This document shows, in pieces, positions 28,928 through 38,823 of a stretch of 57,750 nucleotides of DNA. Position 1 is the stretch's first letter, and every line of letters starts with the position of its first letter. This DNA is from Candidatus Desulfofervidaceae bacterium. Its GTDB lineage: Bacteria > Desulfobacterota > Desulfofervidia > Desulfofervidales > Desulfofervidaceae. The stretch is from positions 1-57,750 of the forward strand of contig JAMOPI010000012.1 of assembly GCA_027064585.1 (NCBI GenBank), in the 5' to 3' direction. The position numbers and the translations under genes are program-made. The notes beneath the pieces were generated by a model, which was given only the letters and a program-made list of their open reading frames with translations, was not told the DNA's origin and did not search any database.

Positions 28928-30832
28928 ATGGCAGATTTTGAAGTTGTAGAATTGAGCACCGATTTGTTAATTGTCGGTGGTGGCATGGCTGCCTGTGGGG
29001 CAGCGGTAGAAGCCAAATACTGGGCCGGTGACGATATTAAGGTTTTGCTAGTAGATAAGGCCGCCATGGAAAGAAGTGGTGCGGTTGCACAGGGTCTTTC
29101 CGCGATCAATACCTACATCGGTATGAGCGGACGCGCTGCTCCTGAAGTAGGTGGCACTACTGGTACTCATACGCCTGAGGAATTTGTTCATTATGTCCGT
29201 CAGGATCTGATGGGTGTCGTTAGAGAGGATTTAGTCTATGATGTGGCTCGTCATGTTGATGGTTCTGTTCATCTTTTTGAGAAGTGGGGTCTGCCGATTT
29301 GGAAGAACGAAGAGGGTAAGTATGTTCGTGAAGGTAAGTGGCAGATCATGATTCACGGTGAATCCTATAAGCCTATCGTGGCTGAGGCTGCTAAGAAAGC
29401 TCTGGGCGAGGAGAATATTCTTGAACGTGTCTTCATTGTAAAGCTCTTGCTTGACGAGAAGGTTCCCAATAGAATTGCTGGGGCTGTTGGTTTTAGTGTA
29501 AGAGAAAACAAGTTCTATTACATCAAGGCTAAGGCCATTATTTGTGCTTGTGGTGGTGCAGTCCACATCTTCCGTCCAAGATCTACTGGTGAAGGTTATG
29601 GTCGTGCTTGGTATCCACCATGGAATGCTGGTTCTACCTACTCCATGATGTTGGAAGTTGGTGCTCCAATGGTTAATATGGAGTGTCGTTTTGTGCCTGC
29701 CCGTTATAAAGACGGCTATGGGCCTGTTGGTGCGTGGTTCTTGCTCTTTAAGGCCTATGCTACCAACGCCTTTGATGAAAACTACCTTGAAACCAGAAAG
29801 CCTGAGCTTGAAAAGTATGCTCCTTATGGAACTACCAAGCCTGTACCAACTTGTCTGCGTAATCATGCAATGATGCTTGATATGTTTGAAGGCAAGTTCC
29901 CGATCTTTATGAGGACAGAGGCGGCTATGCAGGCCATTATGAAGGCTGATCCTAAGCGGGCCAAGAAGCTTGAGGCTGAAGCTTGGGAAGACTTCCTTGA
30001 TATGACTGTTAGCCAGTCTGTCCTTTGGGCAGCTGAAAACGTTGAGCCTGAGAAAAAGAAATCTGAAATTATGCCTTCTGAACCTTACTTGATGGGTTCC
30101 CACTCTGGTGCCAACGGTGCTTGGTGCTGTGGTCCTGAAGATCTCATGCCTGAAGAATACAGGTCTGACTTCCCTGGCCTGTATAACAGAATGACTACCG
30201 TAGAAGGTTTATTTACTGCTGGTGACGGTGTAGGTGCCTCTGCTCACAAGTTTTCCTCTGGTTCTCACACAGAGGGAAGAATTGCGGCTAAGGCTGCTAT
30301 TCAGTACATCCTGGATCATCAGGACTTTGAACCCAATCCTCGCGGCAGCGTGGAAGAATTAAAAGAGCTTGTTTACAAACCTCTTAAGACTTTTGAAGAG
30401 CATAAGAACTACACCACTGATCCTAATGTTAATCCATTCTATATCAGACCGAAACAGTTTGTCTTCCGCCTTAATAAGATTATGGATGAGTACTGTGGTG
30501 GTATCGGCTTCAACTACACCACTAATGAGCCTGCTCTGTTGATGGGTCTGGAAAAACTCCAAGTGCTCAAGGAAGACGCTGAGAAGTTGGCTGCTGAAGA
30601 CCTTCACGAGCTTATGAGGGCTTGGGAAAACTATCACCGTCTGCTCACTGCTGAGTGTCATCTGCGCCACATTCTTTACAGAAAAGAAACTAGGTGGCCT
30701 GGTTACTATTACAGATCTGACTATCCCGAACTTGATGAGCAAAACTGGAGGAAGTTTGTCCTTTCTCGGATCAATCCTGACACCGGCGAGTGGGAGGTCT
30801 ATGAAAGACCTTATATCCCGATTATTGACTAG
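28928..30832 (+). CDS. aprA: adenylylsulfate reductase alpha subunit
   Basis: This 634-residue flavoprotein reduces APS (adenosine 5'-phosphosulfate). The FAD-binding motif LLIVGGGMAACGAAVEA is near residue 17. The conserved KFSSGSHTEGRIAAKAA segment lies in the FAD domain, and the C-terminal LTAECHLRHILYRKETRWPGYYYRSDYP block is typical. The start at 28928 is preferred over the ATG at 28922 because AGGAGG lies at better spacing. A terminator follows; qmoABC is immediately downstream on the same strand. Confidence 0.97.
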   Translation: MADFEVVELSTDLLIVGGGMAACGAAVEAKYWAGDDIKVLLVDKAAMERSGAVAQGLSAINTYIGMSGRAAPEVGGTTGTHTPEEFVHYVRQDLMGVVREDLVYDVARHVDGSVHLFEKWGLPIWKNEEGKYVREGKWQIMIHGESYKPIVAEAAKKALGEENILERVFIVKLLLDEKVPNRIAGAVGFSVRENKFYYIKAKAIICACGGAVHIFRPRSTGEGYGRAWYPPWNAGSTYSMMLEVGAPMVNMECRFVPARYKDGYGPVGAWFLLFKAYATNAFDENYLETRKPELEKYAPYGTTKPVPTCLRNHAMMLDMFEGKFPIFMRTEAAMQAIMKADPKRAKKLEAEAWEDFLDMTVSQSVLWAAENVEPEKKKSEIMPSEPYLMGSHSGANGAWCCGPEDLMPEEYRSDFPGLYNRMTTVEGLFTAGDGVGASAHKFSSGSHTEGRIAAKAAIQYILDHQDFEPNPRGSVEELKELVYKPLKTFEEHKNYTTDPNVNPFYIRPKQFVFRLNKIMDEYCGGIGFNYTTNEPALLMGLEKLQVLKEDAEKLAAEDLHELMRAWENYHRLLTAECHLRHILYRKETRWPGYYYRSDYPELDEQNWRKFVLSRINPDTGEWEVYERPYIPIID

Positions 30833-30842
30833 TTAGAAAGCA

Positions 30843-30880
30843 AAGGGGCTCCGAGGGATAACCTTGGAGCCCCTTATTTT
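30843..30880 (+). terminator. terminator between aprA and qmoA
   Basis: AAGGGGCTCCGAGG (30843-30856) pairs with CCTTGGAGCCCCTT (30862-30875) with one G-U pair and a 5-nt loop, followed by ATTTT. The U-run is short, so partial read-through into qmoA, which lacks an obvious promoter, is likely. Confidence 0.8.
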
Positions 30881-30925
30881 CTGGTCTTGGATTCGTTCTG
30901 AAAAAATAGACCCCGGAGGAGCAGC

Positions 30926-32191
30926 ATGGCAGGTGAAAAGAATGTAACCGAAACTATTTTAGTTGTAGGCGGGGGGATGAGTGGGCTTACGGCAGCGGTA
31001 GAGGCAGGAGAAGTTGGATATGACGTTATTCTTTTAGAAAAAAGGCCTTATTTAGGTGGGCGTGTGGCCCAACTCCATGAATATTTCCCGAAACTTTGTC
31101 CCCCATTTTGCGGTTTGGAAATAAACTTTAGGAGAATTAAGGAAAATCCTCGTATTAAGTTTTTTACTTTGGCAGAAGTAGAGAAGATTAGCGGTCAACC
31201 GGGTAATTTTGATGTTACGGTAAAAATTAAACCGCGGTATGTTAATAGCAATTGTACTATTTGTGGTAAATGTGTAGATGCCTGCCCTAAGGAAAGAGTG
31301 GATGAATATAATTATGGCCTTTCTAAGACAAAGGCCATTTATTTACCCCATGAAATGGCCTTTCCTGCTAAATATGTCATTGATGACAGCGTTTGTGACA
31401 AATGTGGGAAGTGCGTAGAGGCTTGTCCTTATAATGCCATTGATTTAAATGATCAGCCTAAAACTGTAAATTTCAAGGTGGGAGCCATTATCTGGGCAAC
31501 AGGCTGGAAGCCTTATGATGCTACCAAAATGGATAATTTGGGATTTGGGAAATATCCCAATGTGATTACCAATGTCATGATGGAACGACTTGCTGCTGTT
31601 AATGGTCCTACTAAAGGCAAGATCTTGCGTCCTTCTGATAAGAAGGAGGTAAAGAGTGTTGCCTTTGTCCAGTGTGCAGGTTCAAGGGATGAGAATCACC
31701 TTCCTTACTGCTCGGCCGTCTGTTGCTTAGCTTCTATGAAGCAGGCAATTTACATAAAAGAACAATATCCTAAGGCCAAGGTCTATATCTTTTATATAGA
31801 CTTGCGCGCCTTTGGTCGGTTTGAGGATTTTTATAATCGTGTAAAGGAGTATGAAGGTATAGAATTTATTAAAGGTAAAGTAGCCAAGATTACCGAAGTG
31901 CCAGAAACCAAAAACCTTATTGTAGAGGCCGAGGATATTCTCTCTGGCAAAAAGACACAGCAAGAGGTAGAAATGGTTGTGTTGGCCACGGGCATGATGC
32001 CCACGACGGCCGAAGAAAAGGTGCCTGCGGATAACGTTAGTTATGATGATTTTAATTTCCTGCTCTCCGATCTCCAAGACAATGGTATCTATGCCGCTGG
32101 GTGTGTAAAGAGGCCGATGGATGTGGCTTCTTGTGTCCAAGATGCTACGGGAGCAGCCCTTAAAGCCATTCAATCTATTGTGAGGAGGTAA
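30926..32191 (+). CDS. qmoA: QmoA, flavoprotein subunit of the Qmo complex
   Basis: This 421-residue HdrA-like protein has the FAD motif LVVGGGMSGLTAAVEAGEVG near residue 11 and two ferredoxin-type clusters (CTICGKCVDACP near 111 and CDKCGKCVEACP near 152). QmoABC takes electrons from membrane menaquinol to AprBA. GGAGGAG precedes the ATG. qmoB starts 5 nt after its stop. Confidence 0.95.
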   Translation: MAGEKNVTETILVVGGGMSGLTAAVEAGEVGYDVILLEKRPYLGGRVAQLHEYFPKLCPPFCGLEINFRRIKENPRIKFFTLAEVEKISGQPGNFDVTVKIKPRYVNSNCTICGKCVDACPKERVDEYNYGLSKTKAIYLPHEMAFPAKYVIDDSVCDKCGKCVEACPYNAIDLNDQPKTVNFKVGAIIWATGWKPYDATKMDNLGFGKYPNVITNVMMERLAAVNGPTKGKILRPSDKKEVKSVAFVQCAGSRDENHLPYCSAVCCLASMKQAIYIKEQYPKAKVYIFYIDLRAFGRFEDFYNRVKEYEGIEFIKGKVAKITEVPETKNLIVEAEDILSGKKTQQEVEMVVLATGMMPTTAEEKVPADNVSYDDFNFLLSDLQDNGIYAAGCVKRPMDVASCVQDATGAALKAIQSIVRR

Positions 32192-32196
32192 CTCTA

Positions 32197-34440
32197 ATGG
32201 ACAAAAAGATCGGGGTTTATATTTGTAAAGGCTGTGGCATTGGGGATGCAATAAATGTTGAAAAATTAGCCCAGATTGCCACAGAAGAATATAAGTTGCC
32301 TTGTAAAATTCACGATAATTTATGTAGTGAAGCTGGGGTTAATCTCATAAAGAGTGATATAGAAGGCGAGGGTATTAATACCGTTGTTATTGCCGCCTGT
32401 TCTCACCGTGTTAACTGGGATGTTTTTAACTTTGGCCCCAATGTCTGGGTGGAAAGGGCGAATATTCGGGAGCAGGTAGCCTGGTGTCAGCCGCCTAATA
32501 ATGACTTTACGCAGGAAATGGCTGAGGATTATCTCCGTATGGCCATTGCTAAGGCCGAAAAGGTAACCATCCCTACAGGATACAAAGAGGGAGAGTACAA
32601 TAAGACTATTTTGGTTGTGGGTGGTGGTATTACGGGTCTAACGGCAGCCTTGGAAGGTGCTAATGCTGGATATGATGTGGTCTTAACCGAAAAAGAAGCC
32701 GAATTAGGTGGTTGGGTAAGAAAATGGTGGAAGATTTATCCTTATCAGCCGCCGTATAAGGAACTTCAAGATAGTGGTATAGAAGAAAAAATTAAGGTCG
32801 TTAATGATCATCCCAAGATCACCGTTTATACCTCTACTAAAATTAAAAAGACTGAAGGACAGCCAGGACAGTTTAAGATAACTTTAGATAGGGCAGGTAA
32901 AGAGGAACAAATTACGGTTGGATCTATTATCTTGGCCGTTGGTTGGAAACCCTATGATGCAACCAAATTAGAGCATCTAGGGTATGGAAAGTATAAAAAT
33001 GTGATTACAAATATAGAAATGGAAGAAATGGCTAGAAATGGCCAGATTGTTTCCCCGGCCACAGGGCAGCCGGCCCAAAATGTGGCTTTCATTCAGTGTG
33101 CGGGACAAAGGGATCCTGATCACCTGCCATATTGCTCCTCCTATTGTTGTCTTGTTTCCTTAAAGCAGGCCATGTATGTGCGCCAGCTCAATCCCGATGC
33201 GAAGACCTATATCTTCTATCGGGATATGCGTACGCCAGGCCAATATGAAGAATTTTATAAAAATGCCCAAAACGATGTTGGTATTTTTCTCACGAAGGGA
33301 GAGGTTGTCGGTATTACAGAGAATGAGGATAAAACCCTTAATATTGAGGTAGAAAATACCCTTCTGGGCGAGAAAATTGTGGTTAAGGCCGACTTGGTTG
33401 TTCTGGCCATAGGCATGGTTTCCAATATGGAAGGTATTCCTACCACAAGGGATGAAGTGATTAAGGCCTATGGTCTTACTGGGCAGGAAGAGCCTGAGGT
33501 TATTGAAAAGACAATCAGAGAAACACCGCAACCTTGGGAAGGCATTTTAAATTTGGCCTATCGCCAAGGACCTGAGGTGCCTCTTTTGAAATATAGTTTG
33601 CCAGACTCTAACTTTATTTGCTTCCCTTATGAGTCTCGTCGTACAGGTATTTATCCGGCCGGTTGTGTCAGGCAACCGCAGGATATTGAGGCTTGTATGC
33701 GGGATGCGAGGGGAGCGGTTTTAAAGGCCATTCAGTGTATGGAGATGGAATCGCGTGGTGAGACCGTGCATCCACGTTCAGGTGATTTGAGTTATCCTGA
33801 ATTCTTCTTCCAGAGATGTACACAGTGTAAGCGTTGTACACAAGAATGTCCATTTGGTGCCTTGGATGAAGATGAAAAGGGTACACCTAAGCCCAATTAT
33901 TTCCGTTGCCGGCGGTGTGGAACCTGTATGGGTGCCTGTCCAGAGCGCATTATTGGTTTCCAGAATTATAATGTAGATATTATTTCTTCTATGATTAAAG
34001 CCATATCTGTGCCAGAAGATGATGAAGAAAAACTCAGAATTCTCTGTTTTGCCTGTGAGAATGACGCTTATCCTGCCTTAGATATGGCGGGTATCAACCA
34101 TCTTCAATATTCACCTTTAATTCGGGTAATTCCAGTGCGTTGTCTTGGATCAGTTAACTTGGTCTTTATCTCTGATGCCCTTTCACGCGGTATTGATGGT
34201 GTGTTGCTTCTTGGCTGTAAGTATGGTGATGACTATCAGTGCCACTTTATCAGAGGTAGCGAGTTGGCAAATTACAGAATGGGTAAGTTGGCTGAGACAT
34301 TGAATAATTTAGGTTTGGAAGCAGAGAGGGCCCAACTTGTGCAGGTGGCGATTACAGATTATGATAAATTGCCCAAAATTATTAATGATTTTATAGAAAA
34401 GGTTAAAGAAATAGGTCCTAATCCATTTAAAGGATGGTAA
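32197..34440 (+). CDS. qmoB: QmoB, flavoprotein/ferredoxin subunit of the Qmo complex
   Basis: This 747-residue HdrA-like protein has an N-terminal segment with CKGCGIGDA, then the FAD motif ILVVGGGITGLTAALEGANAG near residue 138. Two [4Fe-4S] sites (CTQCKRCTQECP near 546 and CRRCGTCMGACP near 575) follow. The C-terminal domain resembles MvhD/HdrD-type Cys-containing modules (ILCFACENDAYPALDMAG, LLGCKYGDDYQCHF). This fusion is characteristic of QmoB. It is 5 nt after qmoA and 15 nt before qmoC. Confidence 0.95.
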   Translation: MDKKIGVYICKGCGIGDAINVEKLAQIATEEYKLPCKIHDNLCSEAGVNLIKSDIEGEGINTVVIAACSHRVNWDVFNFGPNVWVERANIREQVAWCQPPNNDFTQEMAEDYLRMAIAKAEKVTIPTGYKEGEYNKTILVVGGGITGLTAALEGANAGYDVVLTEKEAELGGWVRKWWKIYPYQPPYKELQDSGIEEKIKVVNDHPKITVYTSTKIKKTEGQPGQFKITLDRAGKEEQITVGSIILAVGWKPYDATKLEHLGYGKYKNVITNIEMEEMARNGQIVSPATGQPAQNVAFIQCAGQRDPDHLPYCSSYCCLVSLKQAMYVRQLNPDAKTYIFYRDMRTPGQYEEFYKNAQNDVGIFLTKGEVVGITENEDKTLNIEVENTLLGEKIVVKADLVVLAIGMVSNMEGIPTTRDEVIKAYGLTGQEEPEVIEKTIRETPQPWEGILNLAYRQGPEVPLLKYSLPDSNFICFPYESRRTGIYPAGCVRQPQDIEACMRDARGAVLKAIQCMEMESRGETVHPRSGDLSYPEFFFQRCTQCKRCTQECPFGALDEDEKGTPKPNYFRCRRCGTCMGACPERIIGFQNYNVDIISSMIKAISVPEDDEEKLRILCFACENDAYPALDMAGINHLQYSPLIRVIPVRCLGSVNLVFISDALSRGIDGVLLLGCKYGDDYQCHFIRGSELANYRMGKLAETLNNLGLEAERAQLVQVAITDYDKLPKIINDFIEKVKEIGPNPFKGW

Positions 34441-34455
34441 AGAGGAGGGAAAAAG

Positions 34456-35580
34456 ATGGCAAACGGGCGCTTAGTGGAGCCAGATGTAAAATTTATCAAT
34501 GATGTTATTCAAACAGGTGGGTCTTCACTTAAGAAATGTTTTCAATGCGCAACCTGTAGTGTTGTTTGTCCCTTGTCGCCGGAAGATGATCCATTTCCAC
34601 GAAAGCATATGATTCTAGCCCAGTGGGGACAAAAACAGGCCTTAATAAAGGATAGGGCAATCTGGCTATGTCATAACTGCAATGACTGTTCCCATTATTG
34701 TCCGCGGGGGGCTAGACCAGGCGATGTCTTGGGAGCTATTAGGGCCTTTGCGATTGAAGAATATGCCACACCTAAATGGTTGGCAAGATTTGTTCGTCAG
34801 CCTAAGAACTTGTTTGTATTGTTTGTTATCCCTATTGTGTTATTCCTTATTATAGCTCTTCTTAATGGCACCCTTCCTCCTAAAAGCCCGGAGATAAAAC
34901 CTCATAATTTTATTCCGGTTATTACTGGTGTGGATATTGTCTTTGTACCTTTAGCCTTATTGCTAGTGATTAGTCTATTTAAGAGCCTGAGCCGGCTGTG
35001 GAAGGATATGAGTGTGGGGCTTGAGCCTCCGAGTGCTTATCAGATGCTCCTCAAAGGCGGATGGTGGGGAATTATTGTTTCCTCTCTTAAGGAAATTTTA
35101 CTTCATGAGCGCTTTCGTAAATGTGGTGCCGCTAAGGAAAGGACAGTTCCCCACTTGCTGTTGTTATGGAGTTTTATTGGATTGGCGATTGTAACGGCAT
35201 ATGTATTTGTGGCTGAAGATATTTTCCATGCAGAATGCCCATTTCCTTTGAGTCACCCAATAAAATTATTGGCTAATTTGAGTGCGATTGCCCTTTTGAT
35301 AGGTATCTTTTGGCTGGCAAAAAACCGCTTGGCCGATAAGGATTCAGTATCAACGGGTTGGGACTGGAGTTTAATTTTTGTCATTATGGCTGTAGGTGTA
35401 ACGGGTGTATTAGCAGAGGTATTCCGCTTGGCAGAGGTTGCTTTCTTGGCTTATGGTTTTTATCTGCTCCACCTGTCTAGTGTGTTTGTGCTCTTTATTT
35501 ATCTGCCGTTTTCTAAGTTTGCTCACCTTGCTTACCGGACATTGGCGTATATACATGAGAAATACTATAGTAAGGTGTAA
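34456..35580 (+). CDS. qmoC: QmoC, membrane heme/ferredoxin subunit of the Qmo complex
   Basis: This 374-residue fusion has an HdrC-like N-terminal ferredoxin domain (CFQCATCSVVCP near residue 28 and CHNCNDCSHYCP near 73) and a cytochrome b-like C-terminal half with about six membrane helices and several histidines. It is the quinol-interacting subunit. GAGGAGGG precedes the ATG. The dsrAB promoter lies 17 nt after its stop. Confidence 0.95.
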   Translation: MANGRLVEPDVKFINDVIQTGGSSLKKCFQCATCSVVCPLSPEDDPFPRKHMILAQWGQKQALIKDRAIWLCHNCNDCSHYCPRGARPGDVLGAIRAFAIEEYATPKWLARFVRQPKNLFVLFVIPIVLFLIIALLNGTLPPKSPEIKPHNFIPVITGVDIVFVPLALLLVISLFKSLSRLWKDMSVGLEPPSAYQMLLKGGWWGIIVSSLKEILLHERFRKCGAAKERTVPHLLLLWSFIGLAIVTAYVFVAEDIFHAECPFPLSHPIKLLANLSAIALLIGIFWLAKNRLADKDSVSTGWDWSLIFVIMAVGVTGVLAEVFRLAEVAFLAYGFYLLHLSSVFVLFIYLPFSKFAHLAYRTLAYIHEKYYSKV

Positions 35581-35596
35581 CTAATGAAATTTTTTC

Positions 35597-35625
35597 TTGA
35601 CAAAAAAGAAGCAACAGACTATATA
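35597..35625 (+). promoter_or_regulatory. sigma70-type promoter of dsrAB
   Basis: TTGACA (35597-35602), a 17-nt spacer and TATATA (35620-35625), preceded by a T-rich tract (TTTTTTC) identical to that before the aprBA -35. No palindrome like that of aprBA was found here. Confidence 0.75.
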
Positions 35626-35642
35626 TTAGGCAGTTTGGTTTT

Positions 35643-35656
35643 GAAAGGAGGTGAGG
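35643..35656 (+). promoter_or_regulatory. SD-like leader motif in dsrA 5' UTR
   Basis: GAAAGGAGGTGAGG begins about 12 nt after the predicted transcription start and 78 nt before the dsrA ATG. The functional dsrA ribosome-binding site is a separate AAGGAGG at about 35720. GAAAGGAGG matches the STAB-SD core described from Bacillus. Confidence 0.55.
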
Positions 35657-35733
35657 GAGGACACCAAAAAGTGGAAATTTTGAACTTAGGTTGAGGGTAA
35701 TAAAACAAAAAGTTTAAGCAAGGAGGTAAGTAT

Positions 35734-37155
35734 ATGGCGGCCGAAGGACAAGAAAAACTTTGGGAGACTAAAAAATATGATGATGTAAGAATTTATTCAG
35801 ATGAGGAAATTTGGAACTATACAGATGAGGAGTTGGCTAATTATAAATGCAAGCATGATATTCCTCTTTTGGAAGAGTTAGAGGAAGGGCCTTGGCCAAG
35901 CTTTGTAAGCGATATCAAGCAAGAGGCCCTACATAGACACAAACTGCCACCAGACAAGTTGATGATTCCTGCTGATGTTTGTGATGACCTTTTAGGTCAG
36001 GTTGAGCTATCTTATGTAGAAAAGGAGACACACTGGAAACACGGTGGTATCGTTGGTGTTTTTGGATATGGCGGTGGTGTAATCGGAAGATACTCTGATC
36101 AGCAAGAGAAATTCCCCAGTATTTGGGCTTTCCATACCCTTCGTGTGAATCAGCCTGCAAGTAAGTTCTATAAGACTGATTATCTAAGGGCCCTCTGTGA
36201 TATCTGGGAATATAGAGGAAGCGGTTTAACCAATATGCATGGTTCCACAGGTGATACTGTTTTGCTTGGCACCCATACTGAACAGTTAGAACCTATTTTC
36301 TTTGATTTAACCCATGACCTTGGTGTTGACCTTGGTGGTTCTGGCTCTAACTTAAGAACACCTTCCTGTTGTGTGGGCAAGGCTAGATGCGAGTTTGCCT
36401 GTTATGATACGCAGGATATCTGTTATGAGCTGACCATGTATTATCAGGATGAGCTTCACAGGCCAGCCTTCCCATATAAGTTTAAGTTTAAATTTGATGG
36501 TTGTCCAAACTGCTGCGTGGCTTCTATTGCCCGTGCTGATATGTCTTATATCGGTACTTGGAAAGATGATATTCGCATTGACCAAGAGGCAGTCCGTGCT
36601 TATGTAGCTGGGGAACTTAAACCTAATGCAGGTGCCTTTGGTGATAGAGATTGGGGTCCATTTGACATCCAAAAAGAAGTTATTGACCTTTGTCCAGCCC
36701 AGTGCATGGAATGGGATGGTAAAGAATTAAAAATTAATAACAAAGAATGTGTCCGTTGTATGCACTGTATTAACGTTATGCCAAGGGCACTCCGGATTGG
36801 AACAGATACAGGATGCAGCATTCTGTTTGGGGCAAAGGCACCTATTTTAGAGGGTGCGCAGATGTCCTTATTGGCCATTCCATTCATTCGGGTAGAGAAG
36901 CCTTATGACAATATTAAAGCAATTGTAGAAAGAGTTTGGGATTGGTGGATGGAAGAAGGAAAGAACCGTGAACGTTTGGGTGAGCTGATTCAGAGAAAGA
37001 GCATTCAAGAATTTATAAAGGTGCTCGGTGTGCCGGCTATTCCACAAATGGTAAAAGAACCTCGTTCCAATCCATACATCTTCTGGAAAGAGGATGAGGT
37101 GCCTGGTGGATGGGAGAGAGACATTAAAGAGTTTAGGAAGAGACATCCGAGATAA
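35734..37155 (+). CDS. dsrA: dissimilatory sulfite reductase alpha subunit
   Basis: This 473-residue siroheme protein of the sulfite/nitrite reductase family reduces sulfite with DsrB in an alpha2-beta2 complex. Siroheme-[4Fe-4S] ligands lie in [12 protein letters not shown] near residue 212 and GCPNCC near 256; the inserted ferredoxin domain has CPAQCMEW...CVRCMHC around 320-350. It is somewhat longer than the 437 residues of Desulfovibrio vulgaris DsrA. AAGGAGG precedes the ATG. Confidence 0.97.
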   Translation: MAAEGQEKLWETKKYDDVRIYSDEEIWNYTDEELANYKCKHDIPLLEELEEGPWPSFVSDIKQEALHRHKLPPDKLMIPADVCDDLLGQVELSYVEKETHWKHGGIVGVFGYGGGVIGRYSDQQEKFPSIWAFHTLRVNQPASKFYKTDYLRALCDIWEYRGSGLTNMHGSTGDTVLLGTHTEQLEPIFFDLTHDLGVDLGGSGSNLRTPSCCVGKARCEFACYDTQDICYELTMYYQDELHRPAFPYKFKFKFDGCPNCCVASIARADMSYIGTWKDDIRIDQEAVRAYVAGELKPNAGAFGDRDWGPFDIQKEVIDLCPAQCMEWDGKELKINNKECVRCMHCINVMPRALRIGTDTGCSILFGAKAPILEGAQMSLLAIPFIRVEKPYDNIKAIVERVWDWWMEEGKNRERLGELIQRKSIQEFIKVLGVPAIPQMVKEPRSNPYIFWKEDEVPGGWERDIKEFRKRHPR

Positions 37156-37175
37156 AAAAACAAGGAGGTGCTATT

Positions 37176-38357
37176 ATGTCGCTTGGTAAGTTTGGTTATT
37201 ACAATCCAGACAAACCGCTAGAAGATAGAATTACGGATATAGGTCCACCACATTATGAGCAGTTCTTTCCACCTATTATTAAAAGGAATTATGGGAAATG
37301 GTTGTATCATGAAATTTTAGAGCCTGGTCTTATAGTACATGTTTCTGAGACCGGGGAGAAGGCCTACACGGTTAGGGTAGGTGGTGCGCGTTTAATGAGT
37401 GTCCAGCATATCCGTGAGATTTGTGATATTGCTGACAAATACTGTGATGGTTATGTGCGGTGGACAACGAGAAATTGTATTGAATTTATTACCGATAGTG
37501 AAGAAAAAGCTAGAGAATTAATGAAAGATTTGGAAAGCCGTAAATTCCCTAAGGGAAGCTATAAATTCCCTGTTGGCGGCACTGGATGTAGTATTACTAA
37601 CATTGTTCATACCCAAGGTTGGATCCACTGCCATACACCGGCTACAGATGCCTCTGGTATCGTGAAATCTGTCCATGATGCTCTTTTTGATTACTTCAAG
37701 ACCATGAAACTGCCGGCCAAGCTGCGTATTTCCTTGGCTTGCTGCTTGAACATGTGCGGTGCGGTTCATTGTTCTGATATTGCTATCTTGGGTGTTCACC
37801 GTAAACCTCCGATGGTTGACGATGAGGTATTGGCAAAGATATGTGAAATTCCGCTCGTTGTTGCTGCCTGTCCACTGGGTGCTATTCGTCCAGCTAAGAC
37901 TGAAGACGGCCGTAAGACGGTACGGGTGAATCAAGATCGGTGTATGTTCTGTGGTAACTGTTATACCATGTGCGCAGCTATGCCTTTGGCAGATAAGGAA
38001 GGTGATGGTGTAGCTATATTGGCTGGTGGTAAGATTTCCAACCGGAAGACTCCACCTAAGTTTTCCAAGGTGATTGTTCCATACATACCCAATGAACCAC
38101 CACGTTGGCCAAAGGTGGTAGATACGATTAAGAAAATTGTGGAAGTCTATGCTAAAGATGCTCGGAAATATGAACGCTTAGGCGAATGGGCTGAGCGGAT
38201 TGGTTGGGAGAAGTTCTTTGAAAAGACAGGTATTCCGTTTACGGAAAAGAGCTTGGACGACTATCGTTTGGCCTATGATACCTACCGGACGACAACACAC
38301 TTTAAGTACACTGAACATGTCTGGCAGTTAGCGAAGGCGCTTGAAGAGGCTGAATAA
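37176..38357 (+). CDS. dsrB: dissimilatory sulfite reductase beta subunit
   Basis: This 393-residue partner of DsrA contains [20 protein letters not shown] near residue 136 and [16 protein letters not shown] near 189, the siroheme-cluster region. A ferredoxin domain has [11 protein letters not shown] near 256. It lies 20 nt after dsrA with AAGGAGG. A terminator-like hairpin separates it from dsrD. Confidence 0.97.
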   Translation: MSLGKFGYYNPDKPLEDRITDIGPPHYEQFFPPIIKRNYGKWLYHEILEPGLIVHVSETGEKAYTVRVGGARLMSVQHIREICDIADKYCDGYVRWTTRNCIEFITDSEEKARELMKDLESRKFPKGSYKFPVGGTGCSITNIVHTQGWIHCHTPATDASGIVKSVHDALFDYFKTMKLPAKLRISLACCLNMCGAVHCSDIAILGVHRKPPMVDDEVLAKICEIPLVVAACPLGAIRPAKTEDGRKTVRVNQDRCMFCGNCYTMCAAMPLADKEGDGVAILAGGKISNRKTPPKFSKVIVPYIPNEPPRWPKVVDTIKKIVEVYAKDARKYERLGEWAERIGWEKFFEKTGIPFTEKSLDDYRLAYDTYRTTTHFKYTEHVWQLAKALEEAE

Positions 38358-38373
38358 GGTAGCGTATAATATA

Positions 38374-38409
38374 GTGCCCCTCTCTTAGAGAGGGGCACAT
38401 AATTTTTTT
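38374..38409 (+). terminator. terminator/attenuator between dsrB and dsrD
   Basis: GTGCCCCTCTC (38374-38384) pairs perfectly with GAGAGGGGCAC (38388-38398), followed by ATAATTTTTTT. As no promoter is evident before dsrD, read-through probably sets its level below that of dsrAB. Confidence 0.9.
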
Positions 38410-38427
38410 GTAAAAAGGGGTGGTGTC

Positions 38428-38688
38428 ATGGCATCCATTGATGAAATCAAAAAAGTAATTGTTGATTTTGCTACAAATACTAAAAAAACAAAATTTTATT
38501 TTAAAGATATGGAAAAGGCAGTGCAAAAGGTAATTCCTGATGCTAAGCCAAGGGAAATTAAAAAGGCAGCTACTGCTTTGGTAAACGAAGGGACATTGGT
38601 ATATTTTTCTACTGGAAGCAGCACCATGTATGGTTTGAAGGGAAGAGGGATCTCGCTTGAAACAGAAGAGACAGGGAAGGCTGATTAA
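38428..38688 (+). CDS. dsrD: DsrD, sulfite reductase activator
   Basis: This 86-residue winged-helix-like protein matches DsrD: KVIVDFATNTKKTKFYFKDMEKAV then LVNEGTLVYFSTGSSTMYGLKGRG. DsrD is now regarded as an allosteric activator of DsrAB, not a DNA-binding regulator. AAGGGGTGGTGTC precedes the ATG. Its presence places the organism among sulfate reducers working in the reductive direction rather than sulfur oxidisers. Confidence 0.95.
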   Translation: MASIDEIKKVIVDFATNTKKTKFYFKDMEKAVQKVIPDAKPREIKKAATALVNEGTLVYFSTGSSTMYGLKGRGISLETEETGKAD

Positions 38689-38714
38689 AAGGATGTGTAA
38701 GGATATTGAAAATT

Positions 38715-38742
38715 AAAAGAGGGGCTTTTGCCCCTCTTTTTT
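38715..38742 (+). terminator. rho-independent terminator after dsrD
   Basis: AAAAGAGGGGC (38715-38725), loop TTTT, GCCCCTCTTTT (38730-38740), continuing into further T residues. It marks the end of the sulfate-reduction transcript. Confidence 0.92.
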
Positions 38743-38764
38743 ATTCATTAATTTTAATTCTCTC

Positions 38765-38792
38765 TTGACTTTTTCTTTGATCCATTTAAAAT
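38765..38792 (+). promoter_or_regulatory. promoter of the TPR-YkgJ gene pair
   Basis: TTGACT (38765-38770), a 16-nt spacer and TAAAAT (38787-38792). The TPR gene starts 31 nt downstream with AAAGGAGAG between. Confidence 0.65.
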
Positions 38793-38823
38793 TCACCTAA
38801 ACTTAAACAAAGGAGAGATAACC

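Noticed and set aside
29231-30103. 290-residue open frame opposite aprA
   Set aside because: It lies fully within aprA on the other strand, has no SD or promoter and shows no domain; it results from codon bias of a highly expressed gene.
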